NCBI RefSeq assembly: GCF_021869535.1
Contig: NW_026262668.1
Location: forward strand, 72,127,558-72,191,557
Source: Mytilus californianus
Taxonomy: Eukaryota; Mollusca; Bivalvia; Mytilida; Mytilidae
Direction: 5' to 3'
Length of the DNA stretch: 64,000 nt
Under the pieces are notes generated by a model. It did not search any database. It had not been told where the DNA came from and saw nothing but the letters and a program-made list of their open reading frames with translations. The number at the start of each line of letters is the position of its first letter. The first letter of the stretch is position 1. Both the position numbers and the translations under genes were made by a program. This document shows, one piece after another, positions 47,444-59,285 of the stretch.

Positions 47444-49460
47444 CTTTTTATATGACCGCAAAAAAAAATTTTGCGTCGTATAATGCTATGGTGTTGGCCT
47501 CGTCGGCATCGTCTGAAGACACATTTGGTTTCCGGACAATAACTTTAGTTTAAGTGAATGGATCTCTAAGAAATTTTACCAGAAGGTTCAATACCACAAA
47601 AGGAAGGTTGGGATTGAATTTGGGGGTGATGGTACCAACAGTTTAGGAATTAGGGGCCATAAACAAGCATTTTTTTAGTTTCCGGACTAAAACTTGTGTG
47701 TTAGTGTATAGATCTCTCAGAAATTGTACGACAAGGTTCCATATCACAAAGGGAAGGCTGGGATTGATTTGGGGGTAATTGCCCCAACGGTTCAGGGATT
47801 AGGGGCAAAAAAGGGGCCAAAAACAAGCATTTTTATGCCCCCGCCGTAGCGGTGGGGGCATTAAGTTTTACCCTTGTCCGTTGGTACGTACGTATGTACG
47901 TCCCAAAATTGGTTTCCGTTCTCTAACTTGAGTTTGCCTCAACCATATGTTATGAAACTTATACACAATGCTTATTACCACAAAACGCAGATCAAGTTTG
48001 AATTTTGGTGGGGTCACTTTAACCGTTCTAGAGTTATGCCCCTTTATAAATGGAAAAATGGCAAAATTTTTAGTTTCCGTTCTCTAACTTAAGTTTGCCT
48101 CAACCAAATGTTATGAAACTTATACACAATGCTTATTACCACAAAACACAGATCAAGTTTGAATTTTGTTGGCATGGCTTTAACCGTTCTAGAGTTATGC
48201 CCCTTTATAAATGGAAAAATTGCAAAATTTTTAGTTTCTGTTCTCTAACTTAAGTTTGCCTCAACCAAATGTTATGAAACTTATACACAATGCATATTAC
48301 CACAAAACACAGATCAAGTTTGAGTTTTGGTGGCATCACTTTAACAGTTCTAGAGTTATGCCCCTTTATAAACATTAAAATTGCTGAATTTTTCGTTTCC
48401 ATTCTCTAACTTTAGTTTGCCTCAACCAGGCTCCTTTATGAATGGAAAAATTGCAAAATGTTTATTTTCTTCTAAATATCAAGTAATTTTTAAAATTGAA
48501 GTTATCTTCCTTTGTCCATGATTATAGTTGAATCAACTACAATCAATGCTTTATACAATACAATGTTTAATTTTGACTTTCACTGATAAAACACAGATCA
48601 AGTTGAATTTGGGTAGTGTCACTTTAACCATTATTGAGTTATGCCCCTTTATAAATCGAAAGATTGCAAAATTTTAAGTTTCCTTTCTGTAACTTAAGTT
48701 TGCCCCAACCAAACATTATGAAACCTATACACAATATTCATTACCACAAAACTAAGATCAAGTACAAATTTTTTGTTTCAGTTTTATAACTTTAGTTTGC
48801 CTCAACCAAATGTTATGAAACTTATACACAATGCTTATTACTACATAATACAGATTAAGTACGAAATTTGGTGGGGACACTTTTACCATTCTTGAGTTAT
48901 GTCCATTTATGAACATAAAAATTGCTGAATTTTTCGTTTCCATTCTCTAACTTTAGTTTGTCTCAACCAAATGTTATAAAACTTATACACAACTGTTCTG
49001 CGTGTTTACGAATAGAAAATTTTCCTTAATTTTTAGTTTCTGTTCTCTATTTAAGTTAGCCTCAACCAAATGTTATAAAACTTTCACACAATGCTTATTA
49101 CCACAAAACTCAGATCAAGTTCAAATTTGGGTAGCATCACTTTTACCGTTCTTCAGTTATGTCCCTTTATAACTATATGATATGCAAACGGGGGCATCAT
49201 CTGTGTCCACATGTGGACACTATCCACATTTATTCTAGTTTCCACACTGTAACTTGTGTTTAAGTGTATGGATCTCTCTAAAATTGTACTACAAGGTTCC
49301 ATACTACAAAGGGAAGGCTGGGATTAATTTGGGGGTAATTACTCCTAAGGGGAGGGGGTTCAAAAAGTTTGGGGGTATTTTTTTTTCCAATTTTTTTGGG
49401 GGGTTCATATTTTTTTCTTCAAAATTTTTGAAATTTCATATGATTGCACAGTATTGAGCA
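47444..49460 (+). repeat. TATACGACCGC-family copy split by another repeat
   Basis: The left piece, 47444-47830, has the 5' hairpin (TATGACCGC ... GCGTCGTATA) and body text up to 'ccaaaaacaagcattttt'. The right piece, from about 49231, resumes 'ctagtttccacactgtaact' and runs to about 49460. Uninterrupted relatives read 'aagcattttctagtttcc' across this joint. The inserted repeat is 47831-49230. Confidence 0.7.
47831..49230 (+). repeat. ATGCCCCCG..CGGGGGCAT family, tandem-cored element
   Basis: The 5' hairpin is GCCCCCGCCGTAGCGGTGGG plus GGC, followed by 'cgtacgtacgtatgtacgt'. About eight units of some 162 bp follow ('tttccgttctctaactt...cctcaaccaaatgttatgaa...gttatgcccctttataa'), several degraded. 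The 3' end has CGGGGGCAT, the inverse of the start, then the perfect palindrome GTGTCCACATGTGGACAC at 49203-49220. The family copy at 9638-11105 is shorter. Confidence 0.8.
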
Positions 49461-50439
49461 ATAGCAAGAAATCTTCAATTGAAAATAAATGCAAATCTTT
49501 TAACCAAATTAATGAGATTAATTTAAAGTCTTTAAATATTTACTAAATTAAAATGGCATTTGTTTTGATATGTGGCATTAGAAAGGAGATAACTATTGTA
49601 TTTTAAGCTTGGCCTTCATTAAACTTGCTTTTTCAGTTGCAAATATCCGCTAGGTAAACTCAATTTGCGACTAAAATCTACATTTTACGAAGGCCAAGAT
49701 TTAGATACAATAAAGTTATCTACTAATTTTCACACCTACTTTATTGTTTGGCCTGACATTGTCCAGGAATTCCTATCCACAAAAGGGAATCACTTTTTTC
49801 ATCTTAATCACACTGTATATTATAATCCTGCAACTCTTTGGACAGAATTCAACCCAAACATTCACAGATTCTACTACAGGACAAGAAGTTGTACACCTGT
49901 TATTTGATTATTGGAATTTTCATACCAAAGCATGGACTTGTAATTTTCTTTTATATCAGTTTGTTAATCTGCAACTCCTTGAAAATAGCTCTTCAGAATT
50001 TAAATAAACTTGCACAGATTCTTCTACAGGACATGAAGTTGCCTTGTTGAGTGAATATTTGGGGTTTCTTGTACCAAAGCATTGACACTCATTTCTACTT
50101 GTAACATTTTCTTCAGAGGCTTTTTTTTTATCATGAAAAAGATTCTGTCCAAGTTTCATTAAATTTTAATGAAAGTTTGACAAATTTAATGATGTCTGAA
50201 AAAACTCTAACCACAGAAAGCAACGTAATCTTAACTGTGAGCAAACAAAGTAAATTCATTTATCAATAAAATACAGAAAAATAAAGAAGAAATAATATCA
50301 AAATTTTGTTCCAGATGTTATTTCTTCATCTTTAAGAAGCTGCTTTCAAATTTTCATAAATTCCATCAATGTTTGGCAGTTTTTGGCTAATAAACCTGAA
50401 CCGTAGACTAAAAAATGTTAACTGCAGTAAAAGATGGAA
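49461..50439. repeat. Small hairpin element and a diverged tandem repeat
   Basis: At 49585-49722 'gataactattgtattttaag' and 'cttggccttcattaaa' are inverted as 'tttacgaaggccaag' and 'gatacaataaagttatc'. At about 49740-50150 two or three diverged units of about 150 bp share 'cagattct.ctacaggaca.gaagttg' (49866 and 50017) and 'taccaaagcat'. The rest is unassigned AT-rich DNA. Confidence 0.5.
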
Positions 50440-51829
50440 CAAGAGTGCACAAGCTGAAATGTCTCGCCTTCTTTACTAACCATTGATTTTATGTTGATAG
50501 TCCTAAATACAAATGCTTTACTACAAGTAACACATAAACTTAACATGATCCAAAAAATGAGGTCAAGGTCAGATAAACCAAACGAGAAATACATGTACAC
50601 CTTACAATCATTCAATAAACTAAAGTTGACCTATTGCTTATTGTTTCTAAGAAACAGTCTTAAACAAGAAAACTTAACATTGACCAATGAACCATGAAAA
50701 TGAGGTCAAGGTCAGATGAACCATGCCAGACAGACATGTACACCTTACAATCAATTTAGGCATTAAATAAAGTTGACCTATTGCTTATAGTATCTAAGAA
50801 ACAAACTTAACCATGAAAACTTAACATTGACCAATGAACCATGAAAATGAGGTCAAGGTCAGATGATACCTGCCAGATAGACATATACACCTTTCAATCC
50901 TTCCATACATCAAATATAGTTGATCTATTGCTTATAGTTGAAGAAAAACAGACCAAAACACAAAAACTTAACACTGAGAGAAGAACCGTGAAAATGAGGC
51001 CAAGGTCAAATTAAACCTGTGAGACTGACATGTACATCATAAAATATTTTCATACATCATTTATAGTTGACCTATTGCATATAGTATTAGAAAACAATAC
51101 CAAAACTCAAAAACTTAACTTTGACCACTGAACCAAGAAAATGAGGTCAAGGTCAGATGACACCTACCAGTTGGACATGTACACCTTACAATCATTCCAT
51201 ATACCAAATATAGTAGACCTACTGCTTATAGTATCTGATATATGGACTTGACCACGAAAACTTAACCTTGTTCACTGATCCATGAAATGAGGTCGAGGTC
51301 AAATTGTTTTATAAAATGACCATAAACACACTTATTCATGGTATGGTATCAATATTTCTGACCTGTTTTATAAAATGACCATAAACCCACTTATTCATGG
51401 TATGGTATCAATATGTTTTATAAAATGACCATAAACCCACTTTTTCATGGTATGGTATCAATATTTCTGACCTAAATCAGATTCTATTTAATTATAGAAT
51501 TTTTTATCCTTATTTATGCTATGGTACGACGTATTTCTGATCGAGAAACTACATACGGCACTATACTATATGCACAATGTAATAGTATTCATCTTTCTAT
51601 ATGTATATAATACTGTACATCTTTCTGTATGTATATAATACTGTACATCTTATACAATATACATGTAACTATTTATGTAAATAACATAGATCTATTATAT
51701 AGCTATAACAATTTACATAAATAACAAAGATCTACCTAAACACAATAAAGTAATGAATAAAAATAAAATAAAATAATACAGAAACAAAATGTATGTATAT
51801 AACATACAAGACACTGATATATATATACT

Positions 51830-52500
51830 GGAAAATGAAACCGAATCATATTTGACCAAATCATGGAAGTTAAACTAGTATACTAGCAAACAACCTTATG
51901 TCATCACTATAACATAGTCCTAAACATACATAAAATATTTGCAAATGGACGTTTAACAACCAACAATCAATACAATCGCTATATCATGTCAAACCTTAGA
52001 AGGTAACATCAAAACTAACTACAAACTGATATGATTGTCAATGAACTTTGGAAGTTATACTATTATACTAGCATACTACCTTATGTCAGCACTATATATA
52101 TCATCGTCCTAAACATACATGAAATACTTACCACTGGACGTTAACCAACAATCTATAAGTCATTGCTATATCATGTCAAACCTTAGATGGTAACATGGAA
52201 ACGAATTACAATCTAATATGATTGTCAATGAAAAATGGAAGTTATACTATTATACTAGCAAACAACCTTATGTCATCACTATATCATAGTCCTAAACATA
52301 CATGAAATATTTGCAACTGGACGTTAAGCAACCAACAATCGATAATTCATTGCTATGTTAAACCAAAGAATGTAACATGAACTAATTACAATCTAATGTG
52401 ATTGTCGATGAACTATGGAAGTTATACTATTATACTAGCAAACTACCTTATGTCATCACTATATCATAGTCCTTAACATGAAATAATACATGGAAATGAA
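51830..52500 (+). repeat. 185-bp tandem array, 3-4 units
   Basis: The phrase 'ggaagttatactattatact' plus 'agcaaac' begins at 51865, 52050, 52237 and 52417, giving periods of 185, 187 and 180 bp. Units also share 'catagtcctaaacatacat' and 'ctggacgttaa.caaccaac'. The array directly precedes the reverse-transcriptase fragment, which may be the upstream repeat of that element. Just before it, a 31-bp unit ('tatgtatataatactgtaca') occurs twice near 51600-51660. Confidence 0.7.
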
Positions 52501-53315
52501 TTTACTTTTAATGAAAACACATATAAACAAATCGTTGGCATTTCAGTGGACGGAGTTGCTTCCCCGGAAATATCTGATATTGCTATATTTGACCATATAA
52601 ATAATATTATAGAACAATATCCATACAAAGATAATATTAAATTTCATAAACGAATGAGAGATGATGGCTTTATTATATTTAATGGAAGCAATGAGCAAAT
52701 TAAACAACTATTTGAAATAGCAAATAAGAAACATAACCTGCTGAAATTCACTTTTAAAATAAATACTCATACTATGAAATTCTTAGATGATGTATTGTGT
52801 AGAAGAAAACAGTTCACTGAATGTGAAATACTAGATGTAAACTATTACACCAAACCCACTGAAAAAAATTTCAGTATATACATAAAAATTACAGTATTTA
52901 CATTGAAGCTCGAGCCATACTAAAAACTGTCTCTCTTCCTCTTTTTTAAAGGAGAAGGGACTAGAATTCTTAGAAATACTAGCAGTAATGACGAATTTAA
53001 TAAACGTGTTAAACTGTTTATAGATAAATTATCTAGACGGGGATACACGAAAGAAGTCGTCAGTCAAATATTGCATAAAATTCGTCACGAAGACAGGCAG
53101 TTAAAACTTTGAAAGAAACAATATAATAATAAAGTAACAGGCAGAAATATGTTCATTACAACGTATCATTATAATGCTAAATATCTTAAAAAGATTATAA
53201 CAAAGTTCTGGTATATAATTCGGAAAGATTCGATTGCCAAACAAATATTTAAATCTAAACCAGATATGGGTTTCAAAAACAATAAGAATATTAGCGACAT
53301 GATAATTAATCGTTA
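52498..53315 (+). pseudogene. Penelope-like element reverse transcriptase fragment, broken
   Basis: The frame from about 52501 reads YKQIVGISVDGVASPEISDI, the palm region typical of Penelope-like and related RTs, then HKRMRDDGFIIF with the catalytic Asp pair (codons 52660-52665), then a thumb-like stretch with MKFLDD and YYTKPTEKNF. The frame is lost near 52890 and a stop follows at 52921. Family text resumes in another frame from about 52950 (KGEGTRILRNTSS, then RGYTKEVVSQIL) and, after a stop at 53110, FITTYHYNAKYLKK and ISDMIINR to 53315. N-terminal motifs and a GIY-YIG nuclease were not found. It is inactive. Confidence 0.7.
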
Positions 53316-53769
53316 AGTCGAAGAACACCTCCACAGGAGGCTTTATAATATAGTTTTATACTGTGAAACAGATGTAATAAAGACATGATACCGATTTATT
53401 TCAATAGATCACATATCTGAGATAACTGACGGTTTCTTAAACATCCATGTTTCTACCCGGCAGGGTACCTACACAAACTTCTTCAAATGCTAAACATGGA
53501 GACTTTTGTATATTATCATATAGATGATAAAACAAACACGCCAGTATACCCTGAATTCAACAATATAACATTGATAAATACTATCTCTACTAGATCCCGT
53601 GTAGACTTATGTTGAATTAATTAGTGATAAAAATAAAGACAATAAGTCTTTTCATCATATATATATATGAATAATTAAACAATAGTGTTGATCAACTTGG
53701 TCAGTTTCTTCAGTCTGTATAAAGACTAGCTACAACGTAGACCTATATGCACGTGTAGTTAATAAATTA

Positions 53770-54727
53770 AACAAGAGTGCACACGCTGAAATGTCTCGCC
53801 TTCTTTACTAATCATTGATATTATGTTGATAGTCCTAAATATAAAGCTTTATTACAACTGTCACATAAACTTAACATTAACCAAGTACACTATACATTGA
53901 CCAATGAACCATGAAAATGAGGTCAAGGTCAGATGAACCATGCTAGGCAGGCATGTACAGCTAACAATTCTTCCATACAACAAATATAGTTGACCTATTG
54001 CTTATAGTTTAAAGAAAAACAGACCAAAACACAAACTTAACACTGAGCAATGAACCTTGAAAATGAGGTCAAGGTCAAATAAAACCTGTGTGAATGACAT
54101 ATAGATCATAAAATATTTCCATACACCAAATATAGTTGAACTTTTGCATATAGTATCAGAAAAAAAGACCAAAACTCAAAAACTTAACTTTGACCACTGA
54201 ACCATGAAAATGAGGTCAAGGCCAGATGACACCTGACAGCTAGACATGTACGCCTTACAATCATTCCATACACCAAATATAGTAGACCTATTGCATACAG
54301 TATAAGAAAAACAGACCAAAACACAAAAACTTAACTTTAACCACTGAACCATGAAAATGAGGTCAAGGTCAGATGACATTTGCCAGTTGGACCTATTGCT
54401 TATAGTATCTGAGATATGGACTTGACCACCAAAACTTAACCTTGTTCACTGATCCATGAAATGAGGTCGAGGTCAAGTGAAAACTGTCTGACCGGCATGA
54501 GGACCTTGCAAGAAACGCACATACCAAATATAGTTATCCTATTACTTATACCGGTAATAAGAGAGAATTTAACATTACAAAAAATCTTAACTTTTTTTTC
54601 AAGTAGTCACTGAACCATGAAAATGAGGTCAAGGACATTGGACATGTGACTGACGGAAACTTCGTAACATGAGGCATCCATATACAAAGTTTGAAGCATC
54701 CAGATCTTCTACCTTCTAAAATAGACA
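53770..54727 (-). repeat. 'tgaccttgacctcatt' family copy nested in the 3.7-kb element
   Basis: On the plus strand it runs from 'agagtgcacacgctgaaatg' and 'tctcgccttctttactaat' to 'agcatccagatcttctacct'. It lacks the 5' hairpin part of the family. It sits between the reverse-transcriptase fragment and the hammerhead-like motif, so it inserted after the host element. Confidence 0.75.
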
Positions 54728-54777
54728 CACATCTATCTACTATACTTGATACGAAATAAATACATAAAGGTCGGCCT

Positions 54778-54821
54778 CTGATGAGGGTTTACCTGGGAAC
54801 ATTCCCGAAAGAACCCGAAAC
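54778..54821 (+). ncRNA. Hammerhead-ribozyme-like core motif
   Basis: CTGATGA (54778-54784) is followed by GGGTT (54785-54789), which pairs with AACCC (54812-54816), and then GAAAC (54817-54821). Between them GGGA/TCCC can form an inner extension. This is the order CUGANGA - helix II - GAAA of the hammerhead core, and Penelope-like elements are known to carry such ribozymes. I could not find convincing helices I and III, so it may be degenerate or incidental. Confidence 0.35.
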
Positions 54822-55335
54822 ATTGCATATTAAATTCTAAAGAATTAAGCAATAAAAAGTACGTAGTGTCAGGTCAGAAATATTGATACCATACCATGAA
54901 TAAGTGGGTTTATGGTCTTTTTATAAAACTATTTGAGGTCAGAAATATTGATACCATACCATGAATAAGTGGGTTTATGGTCATTTTATAAAACAATGAA
55001 AATTGTCTGACGGGCATGAGGACCTTGCAAGGTACGCACATACTAAATATAGTTATCCTATTACTCATAATAAGAAAGAAATTACCATTACAAAAAATGT
55101 TGACTTTTTTTCAAGTAGTCACTGAACCATGAAAATGAGGTCAAGGACAATGGACATATGACAGACGGAAACTTCGTAACATAAGGCATCTATATACAAT
55201 GTATGAAGCATCCAGGTCTTCTAGCTTCCAAAATATAAAGCTTTTAAGAAGTTAGCTAACACCGCCGCCGCCGGCGGATCACTATCCCTATGTCGAGCTT
55301 TCTGCGACAAAAGTCGCAGGCTCGACAAAAATGAA

Positions 55336-57172
55336 ATAAAAATCTTCAAATGTTCGCTCTGAATACTTCTTTTGATCATGAAGATTTGACAAAGTTATTC
55401 ATTGTTATACTAGATAAATACTGAGTATGTCTATCATTTTTACAAAGCTTTAAATGATAAAAATATATTTTTTTTTACTAGGGAGTATAGCAAGCAAACA
55501 AAACAATACTTTCAATTTATAATCTACTTTATTTCAGACATAAATCATCAATAAATCACTGAAAAAAACAACCGTAAATGACATAAAATATATAGTATAA
55601 AAATAAAACAAAAAACAAATGCTGTTGACATGTATTGTACCTTGATTAATCACAAAAAATATAAATTCATAATCTAAATCACATATTTAGAAATAAAAAT
55701 ATCAATACTGTAATTGAAAATATTAAAGTGTATAGAGAAAATTATATATGACTTTCTCAAAATAACCCAGAAAGCTCTGCTGTTATTGATTGTAAACACA
55801 TAAAATTTACTTGTTTTTATTACTAAGCATATAATAAACATGTATAATTTTGATTTATAAATTCAAGAGAACTTGTAATTTCTCACAAAGCTACTTTTGC
55901 ACATTTCCATTCTTTTAAGTATTTTGCCATCCTAAATGGGGAGAGGATACATCACAGAAATAATACTTTGATCGATTCCCTCGAAATCATATAAAAACAC
56001 AATGGCAAAAAATATGAAACAACAATAGACTATTTTCATATTACCGACTTTTGATTTTTTGATAGGTTACCTTTTCTTTGGTAAGACATCCTGGTACTCG
56101 GTCAAGTAAGAGCAACCAGAATAAGTAAAATCAAACATATAATTGGTGTAATTTGAGGGGAAAGTTTACTGTTTTCTGATGATTTTGTCATGTAAAGAAA
56201 ATGTAAAGCAGTTAATTTTCCCCCAAAATTTTACCGATTGAAAGCTTTATTTTACTTCTTTACCTTGCTCTTACTTGACTTGATACCAGGATGTCCTACC
56301 ACAGAAAAGGTAACCTGTCGAAAAATTGTATAATCCGGAGTCAAAAGTCGGTAATATGAAAATAGTATATTGCCCTGAATTGTTTCTAAATGAAAAAATA
56401 TTCAATATAAAAATGAATTAAGAACTTGTAAAATTGTTAATACAAATATATGAACATAAAACCATAACAATATGTTTGTTAAAAACCTGTTTAAAAATAA
56501 AAACAGGAAGGAATGTTCTGTGAAAAATACATTTACAGATAAAATTCTAATACAATGTAGTGCAAATGTACAATATAATTTTGACAAGATGCTATAAGTG
56601 TCAAAACTTGTTTAATCAAATTGTTTGTGAGCAATGGTAAAATTTGCTTTGAATTTGACTTGAGAATTTAAAATTAAATATTCTGTATTTAGTAATTTCC
56701 CTAACAAATAATAAGTAATATTAGTAAAAATCCCCTTCTCAAAAAAATGAATCCCAATCTAACGATTTCTTTAAATCCAATATACATATATTTACAAAAT
56801 TTTGATAAAAATAAATCTTATCTGGTTCACGAAAGGTAGCTACTATGCAACCAACATAATTAATTTGAAAAATTTGTATTAGTACCATCCTACAATATTG
56901 TTCCTTTCAAAATTTTCTGATAAGTCAAACCAAACTTGTGATTAAAGCAAATCTTAATAATTCAGATTTGCAGAGGTGACCAGACATGAATGGAAATATT
57001 AAGGCAACAAAAAGAATTATGCAAATTTTTGGAGATGCACCCCTATCCTTTCTAAAAAAATAGCTCTTCAATCTAACTTTTCTAATAAAAGAACTCAACT
57101 AGAATTTAGATTAATTCAGAGTTAATATCATTAATTTTGAGAAGAGCTCATCAATAAACAAGCATTCTGAGA
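55336..57172. other. Intergenic AT-rich DNA with one foldback element
   Basis: The foldback is 56025-56372: 'ttttcatattaccgactttt' (about 56034) and 'ggttaccttttctttggta', 'agtaagagcaa' are inverted at about 56266-56364 ('cttgctcttacttgact', 'aaggtaacctgtcg', 'aaaagtcggtaatatgaaaa'). Arms are about 100 bp with mismatches. No gene is visible in the rest. Confidence 0.55.
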
Positions 57173-57603
57173 GTATTGCATGGCAATTCATAGTCCCCTA
57201 TATACCGGGTAAAAATTCATTATACTGGAACAAAAAGCTAACTTGTTCTATAACTTGTCATGGTGTAAACAATAAGAAAATATCAAGTCAATATCTTCAA
57301 GCATGAACTTAATGAACTAGTCAGTGAGCATATTCCACACAAAAAGCTAACTACAAAAAATAAAACCCCATGTGTTACATTCGAAACAAGAAAATTAATG
57401 AAAAAGATGAAAAAATCTGGAAATGACAATATGAGAAACAAATATAAGCAAATTAAACATCAAGGGGGGTCTCATTGGGGGGTTCTGATACCGGATCCCG
57501 CTTACTGTTTTGTCAGATTCCCGTATCACGCTTACACTATGTACGTAAGCAATTCTCATTTTTTTTGTAATTTCCAGTATCCTGCTAGACTTCATTTCCC
57601 GTT
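57173..57603. repeat. AGTCCCCTAC-family fragment (minus) and unassigned repeat
   Basis: 57173-57345 begins with the inverted 3' end of the family ('gtattgcatggcaattcata', 'gtccccta') and a body unit ('ataacttgtcatggtgtaaa', 'caagcatgaac'). At about 57460-57600 'gggggttctgataccggatc', 'ccgtatcacgcttacactat' looks like another mussel repeat I cannot classify. Confidence 0.5.
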
Positions 57604-59210
57604 TTGATGCACTCAACAGGCAGTTTCAATCAGTTTTCTCAGAACCAAACAAAATCACTGATACTGAATTTGAAAACAATCAGTACATGCAACAGAAAAT
57701 AGTTTACCCTACCATGCAAAACATAAACATAACCATCAAAGGTATCTCCAAACTACTTTTAAATTTAAACCCATCAAAAGCAAGTGGGCCAGACGAACTT
57801 AAGCCACGCCTCCTTAGGGAGTTAGCACATGAAATATCACCTATACTGTGCTTCATATATCAGATATCATTAGGCACTGGCGAAGTCCCCACTGACTGGC
57901 GTACTGCACATGTCTCCCCCATTTTCAAGAAAGGGTCCAAATATAATCCAGAGAATTATAGGCCTATTTCTTTAACATGCATATGTTAAAAAATTATGGA
58001 ACGTGTTGTAGTTAGTGCAATCATGACACACACAGACAACCATAACATCCTGTATCCCCTACAACACGGCTTTCGAAAAAATAGATCTTGTGAAACTCAG
58101 CTTTTGGAATTTATAGATGATGTCACTAAAAATATTGAAACTTCAAAACAAACAGATGTACTTATAATGGACTTTTCTAAAGCTTTTGATAAAGTCAGTC
58201 ATAACTTATTAACACACAAACTAAATTACTATGGGATACAGGGAAAAACAAATGCATGGATACAGGGCTTTTTATCATGTCGTACCCAAGCAGTTATCCT
58301 ATAGGGTGAGACTTCAGGCTATGTCCCTGTGAAGTCAGGAGTGCCTCAAGGATCTGTTCTGGGCCCAAGTCTGTTCTTATTTTATATTAATGATATACCA
58401 TTTTGGGTTAAATTCCACCATACGCCTATTTGCAGACGACACTATTGCTTACCTGATTATAAAATCTAACAGCGATTGCGAAACCCTACAAAAAGATCTA
58501 AACACACTAGGCATCTGGGAACATACATGGAAAATGGCTTTTCATCCTGACAAGTGTAATGTTATTTCCATCAGTCGAAATAAAAATCCATTCACTTTCA
58601 ATTACACTCTACACGGCCACGTTCTTGAACATGTTGACAAGGCAAAATACCTAGGCGTGACAATACAATCAGACCTAAAATGGCACAGTCACATAAACGC
58701 CATCTGTAATAAGGCTAACAGTACACTAGGTTTTCTAAGAAGGAATCTTAACATCAGTTCCACCTCAGTAAAGGAACAGGCATATATATCTTTAGTCAGA
58801 CCATCACTAGAATATGCCTGTTCAGTATGGGATCCTTACTTTACTGAGGATATAAACAAACTAGAAAAGGTGCAAAAAAGGGCTGCTAGGTTTGTCACTA
58901 ACCGACACAGAAACACATCACGCGTTAGTGACATGATAGATCACTTAAAATGGAGAGACCTCGCACACAGAAGAACAGATGCACGCCTTGTCATGTTTTA
59001 CAAAATCACATACCATCTCATCGCAATCACAAAAACAAACAGACTAATACAACCGCTCAGACAGTCCTGGATCATGCACGCACTCTCATTCCAAATTCCA
59101 TCCTGCAGAACACAAATAATTTTTTTGCCAACAATCTTTTTTTCCATGAACAATTAAAAACTATAGAGTCGTTCAAAACAGCCATCTCAACCTACACATA
59201 CAGTCAGTAA
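57604..59210 (+). pseudogene. Non-LTR retrotransposon (jockey/CR1-type) reverse transcriptase, broken
   Basis: From DALNRQFQSVFS near 57605 the RT reads in order: SKASGPDELKPRLLREL, WRTAHVSPIFKKGS, YRPISLT, then the motif-A region DFSKAFDKVSH (58168-58201), [19 protein letters not shown], and FADDT with the catalytic Asp pair (58435-58440), followed by the KAKYLGVTI and LVRPSLEYACSVWDP regions typical of jockey-superfamily ORF2. It is disabled by an in-frame TAA (57987-57989), a TAG (58302-58304), one extra base near 58400 and a further frame change near 59030. It is 5' truncated, with no endonuclease domain. The end at 59210 is a stop in the restored frame. Confidence 0.88.
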
Positions 59211-59285
59211 ATTCATCATGTGTAAATAGTTTTATCATAATATTAAAAATAAATAAAATAAAAATATGCACTACCACTATGTAAC

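Larger units (their letters stand above)
51304..54996. mobile_element. 3.7-kb composite element with inverted multi-unit ends
   Basis: The left end (51304-51480) has three direct units of about 58 bp starting TTGTTTTATAAAATGACCAT and ending 'atcaatatttctgacct', the middle one partial. The right end (54862-54996) has two units of the same text inverted, ending ATGGTCATTTTATAAAACAA. The interior holds a 185-bp tandem array, a broken Penelope-like reverse transcriptase, a nested repeat (53770-54727) and a hammerhead-like motif. Comparison with the unbroken family text leaves no target duplication. Whether the inverted ends belong to the Penelope-like element or to a carrier element is not decided. 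Confidence 0.6.
50440..55335 (-). repeat. 'tgaccttgacctcatt' family, minus strand, split by a 3.7-kb element
   Basis: The piece at 50440-51303 starts with the inverted 3' end ('agagtgcacaagctgaaatg', 'tctcgccttctttac'). The piece at 54997-55335 carries the inverted 5' end, 'gccgccgccggcggatcac' and the hairpin GTCGAGCTTTCTGCGACAAA / AGTCGCAGGCTCGAC. The joint across the insertion reads 'gaggtcaaa' then 'tgaaaattgtctgac', as in the unbroken copy near 54470 ('gaggtcaagtgaaaactgtc'). Confidence 0.75.

Noticed and set aside
51830-52500. CRISPR-like array
   Set aside because: Units are about 185 bp and similar along their whole length, with no short repeat and unique spacers; the DNA is eukaryotic.
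57395-57616. Open frames on both strands just before the LINE
   Set aside because: Both strands are open over the same stretch of repeat DNA and neither joins the RT frame; RT-like text begins only near 57605.
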